From positions 1 through 40,293 of the forward strand of contig JAJZAN010000021.1 of the NCBI GenBank assembly GCA_021799435.1: DNA of 40,293 nucleotides. Direction: 5' to 3'. The position numbers were made by a program, and so were the translations under genes. This DNA comes from Bacillota bacterium (lineage in GTDB: Bacteria > Bacillota > Sulfobacillia > Sulfobacillales > Sulfobacillaceae). The notes below the pieces were generated by a model. The model did no database searches and had not been told where the DNA came from. It saw only the letters and a list, made by a program, of their open reading frames with translations. Below, piece after piece: positions 8,594-16,051 of this stretch; within the stretch, counting starts at the first letter, position 1; each line of letters begins with the position of its first letter.

Positions 8594-11032
8594 ATGGCTG
8601 ACACCGCACCACATTCCTACGCCCCACCTGCCGAAGTACAGTTGGAGGTCGCCGGCATGACCTGCGCCAGTTGCGTCCATCACGTGGAAAAGGCGCTCGA
8701 GGGGGTTCCGGGGGTGAGCCAAGCCGAGGTCAATTTGGCCTTGGAACGCGCGCACGTGTTCTTTGACCCCCAATCCGCGGGCACCAAAGACTTTGTCCGA
8801 GCCGTCAACCAAGCTGGATACCAAGTGCGCATGGAGCAACGCGTCTTGGGGGTAGCTGGGCTCGAAGAAGCGCCTGTGCGGGAAAGATCAGAACGGGCAT
8901 TGTCGCAGGTCCCCGGTGTGGGTTCGGTGCAGGTTAATGCTGCCAAGGGAACGGTGGCTGTTGAGCGTGTGCGGGGACTGGCCCCTGACGACGATCTGCT
9001 GGAGGCTTTGAAAAAATCCGGGCTCACGGCACGCCTCGACAACACGGAGACCGGAGGCGATCCCCGCTACGAGGAGTTTCGGGCTGCACGGCGGCGGCTG
9101 GCCGTCTCGGTGTTGTTCACCTTGCCGCTGTGGGCTGCCATGGCGCGGATGTTTCTAGGCGTCGGACCTGTCTGGTTTACCAACCCGTGGCTGGAGTTCG
9201 GTGCGGCCAGTATTGTTCAATGGGGACCGGGTTACTCCTTCACACGGCGTGCATGGCTGAATGTCAGGCATGGCAACGCCAACATGGACGTCCTGGTGGC
9301 GACCGGCACCCTGGCAGCCTGGATTGTGTCGCTGTACGGACTGTTCGCCCATGCTCCCCTGTATTTTGACACCTCGGCAACGGTCATCACGTTGATACTG
9401 GTGGGCAAATACTTGGAGGCCGTAGCGAAGGGAAAAACGTCGGAAGCGATTCGCGAGCTCCTCGCCCTAACCCCGAAAACCGCACGGCTTGTCGCCCCAG
9501 ACGGCCAGATTTCCCAGATCCCGGTGGAATCCATCGCGTGCGGCCAACACCTCGAAATCCGGTCGGGAGACCGCATTCCGGTCGACGGCCAGGTAAGTCG
9601 GGGAGACGGAGTGCTGGATGAATCCATGCTGACCGGAGAGCCCGAACTGAAGCGCAAGGGTTCTGGCGACCCGGTCGCAGCCGGTACGGTCCATCGCGGT
9701 CCTCGTTCGTTTGTTATGGAGGCGACTCGAGTGGGTCGAGACACAGTCTTGGCCCAGATCGTGGCCGCCGTCGAACAAGCGCAGGCGGCCAAGCCACCCA
9801 TTCAGCAGTTCGCTGACCGGGTGGCCAACGTGTTCGTACCCATCGTGTTAGCCATGGCAGCCTTGACCTTTGCCGGCAATGCCCTGTTGACGGGCGACCT
9901 TAGGGTAGCTCTGTTGCGGGCGGTGGCCGTTCTGGTGGTGGCGTGTCCCTGCTCATTGGGCTTGGCGACTCCCACGGCGGTCATGGTGGGAAGCGGCATG
10001 GGCGCTCGTTTGGGGGTCTTGTTTCGGAATGGCGAGGCGCTGGAGCGCACCGCACAAGTTAATCTGGTAGCTCTGGACAAAACCGGCACCTTAACGGAAG
10101 GCCGGCCCGCAGTAGAACGCTGGGAGACCGTCGATGGGGTGTCCGCCACTCATCTGTTGGCCGTGGCGGGAGCATTGGAACAGACGTCCAATCATCCCCT
10201 GGGGAGGGCTATTATGCAAGCCGCGGAAGCCAACCCGCTGGCCCCCGTGGACGACGTCTATACGGAAGAAGGATTGGGCATGGCGGGATTCCTAGACGGA
10301 GAAACGGTGTTGGTCGGCAGCGCCAAGCTTCTGGACAACTACGGGATTGCCATCCCGGACCTCTTGCAGCGGGCGCTTCTGCCGGAGGAAGGAAGGGGCC
10401 GAACCGTGGTATGGGTGGCCCAGCAAGACGCCGTCCTCGGGGGATTGGTTATTGCCGATCGCCTGCGTCCCGATGCCCGACGGGCCATTGACCGACTCAC
10501 TGCGCAGGGGATCCGTACCGTGATGCTCACCGGAGACCGGTCGGCCACCGCCGAGCGGGTCGCCCAGCAGTTGGGCATCCCGGAAGTCCATGCCGAGCTC
10601 TCACCTCAAGCCAAAGCTGAGTGGATTCAGGCGGCCGACCAGCAGGGGATCCGGGCCGCCATGGTTGGGGACGGCATTAATGATGCACCAGCGCTGGCCC
10701 GAGCGTACATTGGCATGGCCGTGTCGTCGGCGACCGATGTCGCACAAGAGACCGCCGACGTCACGTTAATGCGCTCAGAGGTGGGTGCGGTTCTGCAAGC
10801 ACTGGCGATAAGCCAAAAGACCATCGGGAAAATCCGGCAGAACCTCTTCTGGGCGCTTTTTTACAACGTGTTGATGATTCCGTTGGCGGCGTTGGGTGTC
10901 CTGTCGCCCATGATTGCAGGGGCGGCAATGGCCTTCAGCTCTGTCACGGTGGTGACCAACTCGCTGCTTTTGAATTCATCGAAAAGGAGATTGGAACGAT
11001 GGAGCGAACCGAATTTACCGTTAAAGGCATGA
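8594..11032 (+). CDS. copA: Cu(I)-exporting P1B-type ATPase CopA
   Basis: An 812-residue pump that moves Cu(I) from cytoplasm to outside using ATP. In order: metal-binding domain 1 with GMTCASC (Cys24, Cys27); a second HMA-like fold (about 88-150) in which the CxxC loop is replaced by GLEEAPV; membrane helices; the actuator loop with LTGEPE; the transmembrane Cys-Pro-Cys (451-453, ACPCSLGLATPT); the phosphorylation motif DKTGT (Asp495); the HP motif (NHPLGRA); and the hinge GDGINDAPAL. The length is normal for two-HMA CopA proteins. It starts 12 bases after csoR and overlaps copZ by 34 bases. The second HMA domain can no longer bind metal through cysteines; the transport core looks complete. 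Confidence 0.95.
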   Translation: MADTAPHSYAPPAEVQLEVAGMTCASCVHHVEKALEGVPGVSQAEVNLALERAHVFFDPQSAGTKDFVRAVNQAGYQVRMEQRVLGVAGLEEAPVRERSERALSQVPGVGSVQVNAAKGTVAVERVRGLAPDDDLLEALKKSGLTARLDNTETGGDPRYEEFRAARRRLAVSVLFTLPLWAAMARMFLGVGPVWFTNPWLEFGAASIVQWGPGYSFTRRAWLNVRHGNANMDVLVATGTLAAWIVSLYGLFAHAPLYFDTSATVITLILVGKYLEAVAKGKTSEAIRELLALTPKTARLVAPDGQISQIPVESIACGQHLEIRSGDRIPVDGQVSRGDGVLDESMLTGEPELKRKGSGDPVAAGTVHRGPRSFVMEATRVGRDTVLAQIVAAVEQAQAAKPPIQQFADRVANVFVPIVLAMAALTFAGNALLTGDLRVALLRAVAVLVVACPCSLGLATPTAVMVGSGMGARLGVLFRNGEALERTAQVNLVALDKTGTLTEGRPAVERWETVDGVSATHLLAVAGALEQTSNHPLGRAIMQAAEANPLAPVDDVYTEEGLGMAGFLDGETVLVGSAKLLDNYGIAIPDLLQRALLPEEGRGRTVVWVAQQDAVLGGLVIADRLRPDARRAIDRLTAQGIRTVMLTGDRSATAERVAQQLGIPEVHAELSPQAKAEWIQAADQQGIRAAMVGDGINDAPALARAYIGMAVSSATDVAQETADVTLMRSEVGAVLQALAISQKTIGKIRQNLFWALFYNVLMIPLAALGVLSPMIAGAAMAFSSVTVVTNSLLLNSSKRRLERWSEPNLPLKA

Positions 11033-11205
11033 CCTGCGGAAACTGCGTAAACAGCGTGACCGAAGCGCTGAAAGGGGTTGACGGGGTCAAACTGGCCAAG
11101 GTGACTCTGGAGGATGAGAAAGCACAGGTCACCTACGACCCCCAGCACACCTCGCTCGAGCAGTTGAAGGAAGCGGTCAAAGCCGCGGGCTACGAGGTCG
11201 CTTAA
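10999..11205 (+). CDS. copZ: CopZ-type copper chaperone
   Basis: A 68-residue single HMA domain. GMTCGNC near the N-terminus gives the two Cu(I)-binding cysteines, and the rest follows the beta-alpha-beta-beta-alpha-beta chaperone pattern (KAVKAAGYEV at the end). CopZ carries Cu(I) to CopA and to CsoR in the cytoplasm. The ATG lies inside the last codons of copA (34-base overlap, different frame) behind AAAAGGAG, so expression is coupled to copA. A terminator follows directly. Confidence 0.93.
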   Translation: MERTEFTVKGMTCGNCVNSVTEALKGVDGVKLAKVTLEDEKAQVTYDPQHTSLEQLKEAVKAAGYEVA

Positions 11206-11221
11206 CCGCAAAAAGGTCTAG

Positions 11222-11250
11222 GGCGCGAACGCCATGTTCGCGCCGTTTTA
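11222..11250 (+). terminator. intrinsic terminator of the copper operon
   Basis: A perfect 9-bp stem (GGCGCGAAC/GTTCGCGCC) with a GCCAT loop, followed by GTTTTA. It lies 17 bases after the copZ stop and closes the csoR-copA-copZ transcript. Confidence 0.85.
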
Positions 11251-11255
11251 TCTGC

Positions 11256-11642
11256 TTGAATGGGGAAGGGGTCGGACATGCTGCCGCCCAGGGGGTGTTG
11301 CGGAGTGGCATGTGCAGGCGCGGAAGCAATGTGGTAGGCAATGTGTCTCAGTTTCTACTGGCGGTCTGGCGTCAGGCCCCGATTGATGTCACGATGCACA
11401 TCGGCGGGTTCGTCCTGACCACCGCTTTCACCGGTCCTCTGTCGGCGTCCGCCGCTCACGCCGCAGGCTTATCCCACGGGAAGCAACCGGCCGTGCGAAT
11501 GCCAGGGGCACGACCCATTCGGGCCATAGTGGGCCCATATGGGCCCTGTCTGGTTCTGCTCAGCGCCGCCCTCTTCTTGACCGCTTTGTTTTATCGTGGC
11601 GTGTGGGGTGAACCCTTGCGGGTGGAAAATGTGATAATCTAA
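11256..11642 (+). CDS. possible small membrane protein, unrecognised
   Basis: An open frame of up to 128 codons from a TTG at 11256. I recognise no family. Only the last third looks protein-like: a hydrophobic segment at about 98-115 (LVLLSAALFLTALFY) followed by a short polar tail. The front part is low in expected amino-acid bias, and no start has a convincing ribosome site, so the true gene (if any) may begin later, for example at the ATG near 11395. A 16-bp palindrome lies inside the frame. It follows the copper terminator and precedes another small membrane protein. Confidence 0.3.
   Translation: MNGEGVGHAAAQGVLRSGMCRRGSNVVGNVSQFLLAVWRQAPIDVTMHIGGFVLTTAFTGPLSASAAHAAGLSHGKQPAVRMPGARPIRAIVGPYGPCLVLLSAALFLTALFYRGVWGEPLRVENVII
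11531..11546. repeat. 16-bp perfect palindrome
   Basis: GGGCCCATATGGGCCC is self-complementary over its full length; GGGCC also occurs just upstream at 11521-11525. It could be a dimeric regulator's site or a chance GC-rich palindrome within the weak frame at 11256-11642. No promoter elements are obvious beside it. Confidence 0.4.
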
Positions 11643-11681
11643 GAACACTGTTTAATGTTCGCGTCTGAGGGGGGAAATGGT

Positions 11682-11861
11682 GTGCAAGCGTTCTACCTGA
11701 TGTTGTTTTTGGCAGTCCTGCCGTCCTTGATTCTTGGTGCTTTGGTCATGCCCATCATCGGTCCGTTTTTGTCAGAGGCTGGCCTACTGCCGTTCAAGAT
11801 GTCATTCAAGAGGCCCCGGACTTTGCCCAGCCGTGGGCACGAGTCTAGTCACGGCATGTAG
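11682..11861 (+). CDS. small single-span membrane protein, unrecognised
   Basis: A 59-residue protein starting at a GTG preceded by GAGGGGGGAA with suitable spacing; an upstream ATG at 11655 in frame has no ribosome site. A long hydrophobic stretch from about residue 4 to 25 (YLMLFLAVLPSLILGAL) is followed by a basic, polar tail ending in HESSHGM, so the tail is probably cytoplasmic. I do not recognise a family. It is followed at once by a hairpin that may terminate transcription. Confidence 0.5.
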   Translation: MQAFYLMLFLAVLPSLILGALVMPIIGPFLSEAGLLPFKMSFKRPRTLPSRGHESSHGM

Positions 11862-11884
11862 GTTTTTGTCGAAAGACGCCCACG

Positions 11885-11912
11885 GAGGAGCCGCGCATCC
11901 AAGCGGCTCCTC
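11885..11912 (+). terminator. terminator-like hairpin
   Basis: A 10-bp perfect stem (GAGGAGCCGC/GCGGCTCCTC) with an 8-base loop, 24 bases after the small membrane gene. The downstream tract (TCGTCGCGTCTTG) is only weakly T-rich, so termination may be partial. Confidence 0.5.
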
Positions 11913-12002
11913 GTCGCGTCTTGGGCAACCCGGCTTGCAGCCAACAGGAGGGTTGCCACGCTCTTCTAACGAGCATGGGAGTCAGAAAGGCGGCGATACC
12001 AG

Positions 12003-12785
12003 GTGTTGAGAGAAGAAGTGCCGACGATCCGACTAGACGGCCGACCCCAGGTCTCCAAGGTGCCGGAAAAAATCAGCGGTGACTTTTGGATCATCAACTT
12101 GCTGACGACCGCCATGGGGGAAGCCTTGTCCGACTTCTTGGTTCATCACATGAATCCGTACGCGGCGGTCGTAAATGGAGCCGTGGTATTTGCCGCATCC
12201 CTGCTGGTCCAAGTGAAAGCGAAGGGCTATACCGCACCGGTGTACTGGTTTGCGGTCGCCATGGTCGCCGTTTTCGGAACCATGGCCGCGAACGCCACGC
12301 ACGTCGCACTGGACGTCCCTTACTTATATTCCAGCGCCGCCCGTGCGGTCCTTCTCGGCGCCGTCCTGTTGGGGTGGTGGGCAGCAGAAGGCACCCTGTC
12401 CATTCACAGCATCATCCCTAAACGACGGGAGCTGTTCTACTGGGCGACGGTGCTGACCACGTTTGCCTTGGGGACGGCGGCCGCCGCCGCCCGGCATCTT
12501 GGCGCCCTCGTGTCTGGCATGGTATTCGGGGCTTTGTTCGCCATTCCCGGAATCCTGTACTTCCACTTGCGCCTACACGCGCTCCTGGCGTTTTGGACCG
12601 CCTATCTTCTGACTCGCCCCCTGGGCGCCTCGTTCGCCGACTGGCTCGGTACGCCCGCGCGCATTGGGGGGCTTGGCTATGGTCATGGGCCGGTCGCCGG
12701 GATCCTCGTCTCCGCCATCGTTGTCATGGTCGGTTACATCACAGTGGCCCGCCCAGACGTCAAGGGTCCAGCCAGTCAGTCCTAG
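12003..12785 (+). CDS. COG4705-like uncharacterised membrane-anchored protein
   Basis: A 260-residue protein with about eight membrane helices. It carries the internally repeated signature of the COG4705 group: KVPEKISGDFWIINLLTT then AMGEALSDFL near the N-terminus, and a second FYWATVLTTFALGTAAAA at about 148-165, then RPLGASFADWLG late in the protein. The function of this family is not established to my knowledge; it is often annotated only as a membrane-anchored protein. The GTG at 12003 is used, with AAAGGCGG about 9 bases upstream; a later GTG at 12018 is possible. It appears to be the first gene of a small operon with the next membrane protein. Confidence 0.7.
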   Translation: MLREEVPTIRLDGRPQVSKVPEKISGDFWIINLLTTAMGEALSDFLVHHMNPYAAVVNGAVVFAASLLVQVKAKGYTAPVYWFAVAMVAVFGTMAANATHVALDVPYLYSSAARAVLLGAVLLGWWAAEGTLSIHSIIPKRRELFYWATVLTTFALGTAAAAARHLGALVSGMVFGALFAIPGILYFHLRLHALLAFWTAYLLTRPLGASFADWLGTPARIGGLGYGHGPVAGILVSAIVVMVGYITVARPDVKGPASQS

Positions 12786-12813
12786 AGATGCCTCAGGGGG
12801 AGCCAAGTCGCCG

Positions 12814-13329
12814 ATGAGAGGGAAGACCGCACTAAACCGTTGGCTAACGTCTATAGGGATGGGTACAGCGGCCATTGTGGCTGCTCTTCTAGTGGGGTAC
12901 CATCTGCATCGACCCGTTCAAACCGCGTCCTTAATCGGCACGGCTCTCACGTTGGAAGCCCAGCCGGCGGCGGTAGAGGCAGCGGCTATGCGCTATCCTC
13001 TCGTGGCCGGAGCTCTGGTCAGTGTACTCGCCAACCTGGCACCCATTCCCTTGCTCACCATCATCCTAGACTCTGTGGTTCACGCTTGGCCATGGGCCCG
13101 TAAACACGTTGCTCGGGCCCATCAACGCGTTCAGCGTTATCAACGCTGGGGACCCGTTGTCTTTGTCCTAATGTCGCCCTTCATCGGTGCCTATGTGGCC
13201 ATTGCGGTGGGAGAAAGTCTAGGCTTTAATCCCCGCTTTACCTTTTGGACAACCCTGGGCGGTATGCTATGGTCGGTAGCAGCGATCGCGTTGGGGGGGC
13301 ACTGGCTCTCCCAACTTATGGCTGGATAA
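12814..13329 (+). CDS. small multidrug-export-like membrane protein (COG2426 type)
   Basis: A 171-residue protein with four predicted helices. The core ALVSVLANLAPIPLLTIILD, an intervening basic soluble helix (about 92-112), and the second membrane pair starting WGPVVFVLMSPFIGAYVA match the layout of the 'small multi-drug export protein' family (GNxxPxP..., then FVAxPxPGTGaWxGA). The canonical PGTGAWTG segment is here PFIGAYVA, so it is a divergent member and the drug-export name may be misleading. The ATG at 12814 opens the homologous part; the frame further upstream overlaps the preceding gene. It sits 28 bases after the COG4705-like gene. Confidence 0.55.
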   Translation: MRGKTALNRWLTSIGMGTAAIVAALLVGYHLHRPVQTASLIGTALTLEAQPAAVEAAAMRYPLVAGALVSVLANLAPIPLLTIILDSVVHAWPWARKHVARAHQRVQRYQRWGPVVFVLMSPFIGAYVAIAVGESLGFNPRFTFWTTLGGMLWSVAAIALGGHWLSQLMAG

Positions 13330-13365
13330 ACGAATCCAGCGCATCTGGAAAAGGAGGTCCTGACT

Positions 13366-14295
13366 GTGATTATTCGGGAGTACTATCAGCCCACTGCACC
13401 TGACCCGATTTTGGCTCCAGACCAGGTGTTGGGATTAGCGCGTCAGCACGAACCTCATGCGCGGGCGGTGACCGGTATCGACGAATCAGGCGGGGAGGCG
13501 CGCGTCTATCTCATTGACGATCAGCTGGCGATGAAAGTGCAGCGGCCGCCGCAGCTGCGATCGTGGACAAGTCTGGGTAAAGAAGTGGAGTTTCTCCAAC
13601 ATCTCGCACGCACGGCGCCTGACATGTCCGTCCCGCGGGTAATTGGATACGGGCGGGAGGCAGATGTCGAGTATACGCTCATGACCCGTATGGTCGGAGA
13701 CGCGGTGGTGCGTACGGCGGTACCCGATGCACGCCGCCCAGAGATGCTGAGGACCTTGGGCCGCACACTGCGTCAAATCCATGCTGTTCCTCAGGGCCCG
13801 CTCAGGGATTCGGGGCTTTTCCCGGAAGAGTACATACCAGACGACCTGCAGACCACGATCTCGCAAGACTTCAGCGAGTATGCCGAGGCTATGGCAAAGC
13901 ACGGGATCGCATGGCCCTGGCCGTGGACTGTGAACGAGCTGATCGAGAGGGCCGTGCGGAATATCCCTCGGGACTCGCCGGGCGTGGCCGTGCACAGCAA
14001 TCCGGGTCCCACACACACCTTTGTAGACCCTGAAACGGGACTCTTCACCGGACTCATTGACTTTGGAGACGCCTATATCGGCCATCCGGCCGACGACCTG
14101 GTTCCGTGGCCCAGTCCCGAAGACCGCCGGCACGTGTTAGACGGATACCTGGAGGCGGGTGACCCAGGCCCGGCCTTTTGGGGGTATTGGCCTGCCGCGG
14201 AAGTGTCGGCCGACCTGCTTTATATCATTCGATCGTCCCAGCACCGGGGAGATTGCATCCAGCATGTGCACCAGATTGTTCACGACCGCTGGTAG
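13366..14295 (+). CDS. aminoglycoside-phosphotransferase-fold protein with degenerate catalytic loop
   Basis: A 309-residue protein with the APH/choline-kinase fold. The GTG start is fixed by AAGGAGG 8 bases upstream. The N-lobe has a candidate ATP-binding lysine in AMKVQRP, then a conserved PRVIGYG hinge. The C-lobe ends with TGLIDFGDAYIGHPADDL, in which the metal-binding Asp232 is intact. The preceding catalytic loop, normally HGDxxxxN, reads H210-S-N-P-G-P-T-H217: the catalytic Asp is Asn and the metal-binding Asn is His. True phosphotransfer is therefore doubtful, and the protein may be a pseudokinase or bind a ligand only. It is followed by a strong hairpin terminator. Confidence 0.75.
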   Translation: MIIREYYQPTAPDPILAPDQVLGLARQHEPHARAVTGIDESGGEARVYLIDDQLAMKVQRPPQLRSWTSLGKEVEFLQHLARTAPDMSVPRVIGYGREADVEYTLMTRMVGDAVVRTAVPDARRPEMLRTLGRTLRQIHAVPQGPLRDSGLFPEEYIPDDLQTTISQDFSEYAEAMAKHGIAWPWPWTVNELIERAVRNIPRDSPGVAVHSNPGPTHTFVDPETGLFTGLIDFGDAYIGHPADDLVPWPSPEDRRHVLDGYLEAGDPGPAFWGYWPAAEVSADLLYIIRSSQHRGDCIQHVHQIVHDRW

Positions 14296-14316
14296 ATGTA
14301 CGGTCGAGAAGGAGGT

Positions 14317-14357
14317 GAGGGGACCGGCGGCCGCCGTCATCCCCTCGGTTGTCTTTA
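14317..14357 (+). terminator. hairpin terminator between convergent genes
   Basis: An outer stem GAGGGGA (14317-14323) pairs with TCCCCTC (14340-14346) and encloses a GC-rich self-complementary core (CGGCGGCCGCCG), followed by GGTTGTCTTT. It ends the kinase-fold gene and overlaps the end of the leftward small gene. Confidence 0.65.
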
Positions 14358-14570
14358 GGCGTGATGGGACTTGGTGGTGAGATAGGCCCCAATCCCTGCT
14401 AGGGAAGCCATAAACACCAAAAGTGCGATGGAGAACATGTGACGATCATAGAGGCAGTTTGCGCCGGTGGGCACCGCCGCGCAGCCCGCATAGGCATGCA
14501 TTGACCAGCCGCCGAATATTCCAGCCAGCACCAGGGCTCCTACCGTAAACCATATGCCGATAAATCGCAT
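14355..14570 (-). CDS. small two-helix membrane protein, unrecognised
   Basis: A 71-residue protein read leftward. The ATG at 14570 is preceded by GGAGGGAG, which favours it over an upstream in-frame start at 14621. Two hydrophobic segments (about 4-24 and 46-64) flank an outward loop holding two cysteines (YAGCAAVPTGANCLYDRH) that could form a disulfide. The C-terminus KSHHA is probably cytoplasmic. I recognise no family. It is convergent with the kinase-fold gene. Confidence 0.6.
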   Translation of the reverse strand: MRFIGIWFTVGALVLAGIFGGWSMHAYAGCAAVPTGANCLYDRHMFSIALLVFMASLAGIGAYLTTKSHHA

Positions 14571-14694
14571 CGAATAGCTCCCTCCACAGGGCGTCCTAGT
14601 GCGGTGCCGTCCGGACGGCACACCTCATCTTAGGAACACCCGTCAGTCTCCTCACTAGCATAGCGCACCTAAGGGGCACATTTCGAGTCGTGGG

Positions 14695-14845
14695 TTATCG
14701 CCCGCCCAACTCCATCAGCTCATCCAGCCACTCGCTGTTTTCTATGACATCCCGCGCTTCAAACGTCGCACCGATTTGAGAAAGCCGTCTCATCTAGGGA
14801 TGTCCGTCATCCTGGCTGGTGGTATACAATTACGGTCTTCTGCAT
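14695..14845 (-). pseudogene. decayed glutaredoxin-like gene
   Basis: Leftward from the ATG at 14845, which has a perfect AAGGAGG 7 bases upstream, the frame reads MQKTVIVY and then hits a stop. In the adjacent frame the sequence continues as LYTTSQDDGHP, stop, then MRRLSQIGATFEARDVI followed by ENSEWLDELMELGGR, stop. Joined, this is the start, active-site region and first half of a glutaredoxin-type thioredoxin fold. The CxxC site is lost (DDGHP plus a stop), there is at least one frameshift, and the second half with the cis-proline TPVLV segment is missing. An intact glutaredoxin-like gene lies 500 bases away on the other strand. The rest of 14571-14957 shows nothing else. Confidence 0.6.
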
Positions 14846-14957
14846 GGTTGGCCCTCCTTAGCGCATTGTACCGGGTTCCCAGTCGCGTCAAGAAGACCCG
14901 GCATGACCCCGACTGCTGCTGCATATGGTGTCGGGACGACACCAAGGAGGCGGGATT

Positions 14958-15299
14958 ATGCGGCAGAAGATTGTGCTTCGCCCAGGCCTGCTGGCGTCTC
15001 TGGGGGTTGCCGCCCCTAGCGTTGTGGCCGCTTGGTGTCTCCTCCCCAATCACGAAGTGGCTTGTGTCGTCGTGGCGTTGGTCATACCCATCGTTGTGCC
15101 GTGGCTGTTGTGGCCCTCCAGAGACGCGCCGCCGTCGGATTGGAGCATGGGTTGCATGGTAGGCGGGACAGCGGGTGGACTATTGGGCGGCATTCTGGTG
15201 CGCGCTTTCTTAGACCCTGGCGCAATGATGCCGATTATGATGGCCAGCATGGCGGGAATGACCGGCGGCACACTGTGTGGTTGGGCCAGTCCACGCTAA
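14958..15299 (+). CDS. small multi-span membrane protein, unrecognised
   Basis: A 113-residue protein. The ATG at 14958 is preceded by AAGGAGG at 7 bases and is preferred to an upstream frame extension. Hydrophobic segments at about 9-27, 31-47, 62-80 and 85-108 suggest three or four helices, the last two rich in Gly, Ala and Met (AMMPIMMASMAGMTGG). A Met-rich membrane segment can relate to soft-metal handling, but I recognise no family. It precedes the glutaredoxin-like gene by 70 bases on the same strand. Confidence 0.55.
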   Translation: MRQKIVLRPGLLASLGVAAPSVVAAWCLLPNHEVACVVVALVIPIVVPWLLWPSRDAPPSDWSMGCMVGGTAGGLLGGILVRAFLDPGAMMPIMMASMAGMTGGTLCGWASPR

Positions 15300-15368
15300 A
15301 GCACGAGAGACCTGCATACGGAGAGGCAGTTGGTGGAACGATGGTGACCAAACCAATACGGGGGCGGA

Positions 15369-15620
15369 TTGCTGGTGCAGAACCAGGTCTCACTGTATTT
15401 TACGCCGTATTGCGGGACGTGCGAGAGCGCCATGAACTTCCTCGACGATCACGGCATCCGCTACCGCAGCCTAGATGTGCTGGCCCATCCTGATGACATG
15501 GTCGAACTCATGCATCATCATCACGGCGTCCATGGAACTCCTGTACTGGTTATCAACAATCGCGAGATCCATCAAGGGTTCGATCCCGAGGAGTGGGCCG
15601 ATGCCCTAGGCATTCCATAA
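15369..15620 (+). CDS. glutaredoxin-family thiol oxidoreductase
   Basis: An 83-residue thioredoxin-fold protein. The redox site is TPYCGTC (about residues 12-18), the cis-proline loop is GTPVLVINN, and the C-terminal helix FDPEEWADAL fits small bacterial glutaredoxins. It probably reduces disulfides or mixed disulfides in the cytoplasm. The start is either TTG 15369 or GTG 15375 behind GGGGGCGG. A run of four histidines (ELMHHHHGVHG) sits just before the cis-proline loop and could bind a metal; this is unusual for the family. A decayed glutaredoxin lies nearby at 14695-14845. Confidence 0.8.
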   Translation: MLVQNQVSLYFTPYCGTCESAMNFLDDHGIRYRSLDVLAHPDDMVELMHHHHGVHGTPVLVINNREIHQGFDPEEWADALGIP

Positions 15621-15800
15621 TCGGGTCCGCTTGCCAGCCGAGCGCATGGCCGAGCCGTATGGAGCGCGCACTAACGACAGACGCACACGATTTGTGGCGC
15701 CGTGCCAGGCCGGATACGGGCGCAGTTCCATAGGCATCGACCGATTTTTTTTGCGATTTCCACTCACATCCGCACCATTTGGTGTATGATTATTAAATGA

Positions 15801-15827
15801 TTGTCGCAACGACAACTGTTGTGACAA
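15801..15827. promoter_or_regulatory. candidate operator upstream of the drug pump
   Basis: TTGTCGCAA (15801-15809) and TTGTGACAA (15819-15827) form an inverted repeat with one mismatch and a 9-bp spacer. Nested inside are a perfect TTGTCG-CAA-CGACAA and an 11-bp ACAACTGTTGT palindrome. It lies just downstream of AT-rich -10-like sequence (TATGATTATTAAAT, 15785-15798). Overlapping palindromes are common for TetR or MarR regulators of efflux pumps. No regulator gene is adjacent. Confidence 0.5.
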
Positions 15828-15904
15828 AACCCGGAGACCGGGGCGAGACGCGGGCGGGGGGCGGACTCAGCTTGTCCGGCGGCTGAGTGTGTTTCACGCA
15901 GCGT

Positions 15905-15952
15905 ACAAACCCCGGTTTGTTGCGGAGGGCTGCGCGGACAGCGCGGCTTTTT
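15905..15952 (+). terminator. leader hairpins with candidate attenuator before the drug pump
   Basis: In the leader of the DHA2 pump, ACAAACC-CC-GGTTTGT (15905-15920) is followed by GCTGCGC-GGACA-GCGCGGC (15929-15947) and TTTTT (15948-15952), a textbook intrinsic terminator 100 bases before the start codon. A further CTCAGC/GCTGAG hairpin lies at about 15867-15888. The terminator ends no upstream gene, so conditional read-through is likely. The rest of 15621-16051 holds the operator and no gene. Confidence 0.55.
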
Positions 15953-16051
15953 CGCGGCCCGTGAGCGTCGTGGTCCGACCGCCGTCTCGGGGCCGCCAGT
16001 TGTCCATGCCGCAATGCAAGCAATCCAGATCATAGGGAGGAAGTCTTTTCG

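Noticed and set aside
14790-15053. 87-codon minus-strand frame over 14790-15053
   Set aside because: Antisense to the small membrane gene at 14958 and without family sequence; the true leftward content nearby is the glutaredoxin remnant.
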